This document shows, in pieces, positions 63,929 through 64,000 of a stretch of DNA of 64,000 nt. Made by a program: the position numbers and the translations under genes. The DNA comes from an uncultured Colwellia sp. Lineage in GTDB: Bacteria; Pseudomonadota; Gammaproteobacteria; Enterobacterales; Alteromonadaceae. The notes beneath the pieces were generated by a model. It worked only from the letters and a program-made list of their open reading frames with translations. It did not search any database and was not told where the DNA came from. The first letter of the stretch is position 1; each line of letters starts with the position of its first letter. Location of the stretch: NCBI GenBank assembly GCA_913063325.1, contig CAJXYE010000011.1, positions 31,884 through 95,883 on the forward strand. The letters run 5' to 3'.

Positions 63929-64000
63929 GTGCGACGTGAAGTCGTATGTAACGCTGTTCACCGCGATAAGAGTGAACCATCTGTATCACCAGGTGACCCT
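63929..64000 (+). ncRNA. Probable 5' end of a group II intron, cut by window edge
   Basis: GTGCGAC at 63929-63935 is the typical group II intron 5' end (GUGYG), and GCGAC-GTGAA-GTCG continues as the first domain I hairpin. GC content jumps from about 29% (63841-63920) to about 51% (63921-64000), which marks foreign DNA. The reverse-transcriptase ORF and domains V/VI would lie beyond the window, so the call rests on about 72 bases. Confidence 0.45.

Noticed and set aside
63924..64000. Open reading frame through the GC-rich right edge
   Set aside because: About 25 codons without a stop is not informative at 51% GC, and the sequence looks like structured RNA (intron 5' end) rather than coding DNA.

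Overview
The window is AT-rich chromosomal DNA of a marine gammaproteobacterium, most likely an Alteromonadales member close to Colwellia. The basis is the protein families (DUF3083, DUF3019, DUF3300, choice-of-anchor H with a GlyGly-type tail, orphan family-3 solute-binding proteins, TorF and MipA/OmpV outer-membrane proteins) and the many short inverted-repeat elements between genes. This is inference from sequence and memory; no search was run. No rRNA, tRNA, CRISPR array, prophage or complete insertion sequence was seen.

1-10 kb: a DUF2750 gene cut by the window edge, a secreted serine hydrolase, a CBM9/DUF5916 outer-membrane protein, a DsbA-like oxidoreductase and a PEP-CTERM protein. 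Next come two very similar multi-pass membrane proteins of unknown function that flank an unusual AraC-HTH/HDOD fusion. The second copy appears co-transcribed with a MlaC-like lipid-binding protein under a TetR repressor, whose probable operators lie in front of both units. 11-16 kb: a MipA/OmpV - DUF3019 - response regulator - histidine kinase operon followed by a serine-hydrolase lipoprotein; both promoters carry the same 33-bp element. 17-25 kb: AraC/racemase/cupin genes, a PEP-mutase-like enzyme divergent from a LysR regulator, DUF4442, an internally duplicated DUF3083 protein and a DUF3300 protein. 25-28.5 kb: a PhoPQ-like two-component operon led by a PepSY protein, with 11-bp-period PhoP-type boxes before the operon and before the DUF3300 gene.

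29-47 kb: a GlyGly-CTERM-type surface protein, a chemoreceptor, a MATE pump, an alpha/beta-hydrolase-TetR pair with twin operators, a hybrid kinase between two solute-binding proteins, a YbiT-like ABC-F ATPase, a SulP transporter with no ordinary start codon, a second LysR sharing an operator-like motif with the first, an M20 dipeptidase, a radical SAM protein and an adenine deaminase. 48.7-51.3 kb: a four-gene J-domain operon whose three other products I do not recognise. 51.4-59.6 kb: a choline/glycine-betaine locus, betI-betB-betA with a perfect BetI-type operator, then a divergent BCCT transporter, a TorF-like porin, a MarR regulator and a class III aminotransferase. 60-64 kb: a small membrane protein, a lipoprotein cyclophilin, a TehB-like methyltransferase and another solute-binding protein. 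At the right edge there is an abrupt GC rise and what looks like the 5' end of a group II intron.

The best leads are shared regulatory motifs that tie genes into small regulons, the J-domain operon, the AraC-HDOD fusion between duplicated membrane proteins, and mosaic repeats in which one core module sits inside two different terminal-repeat families.
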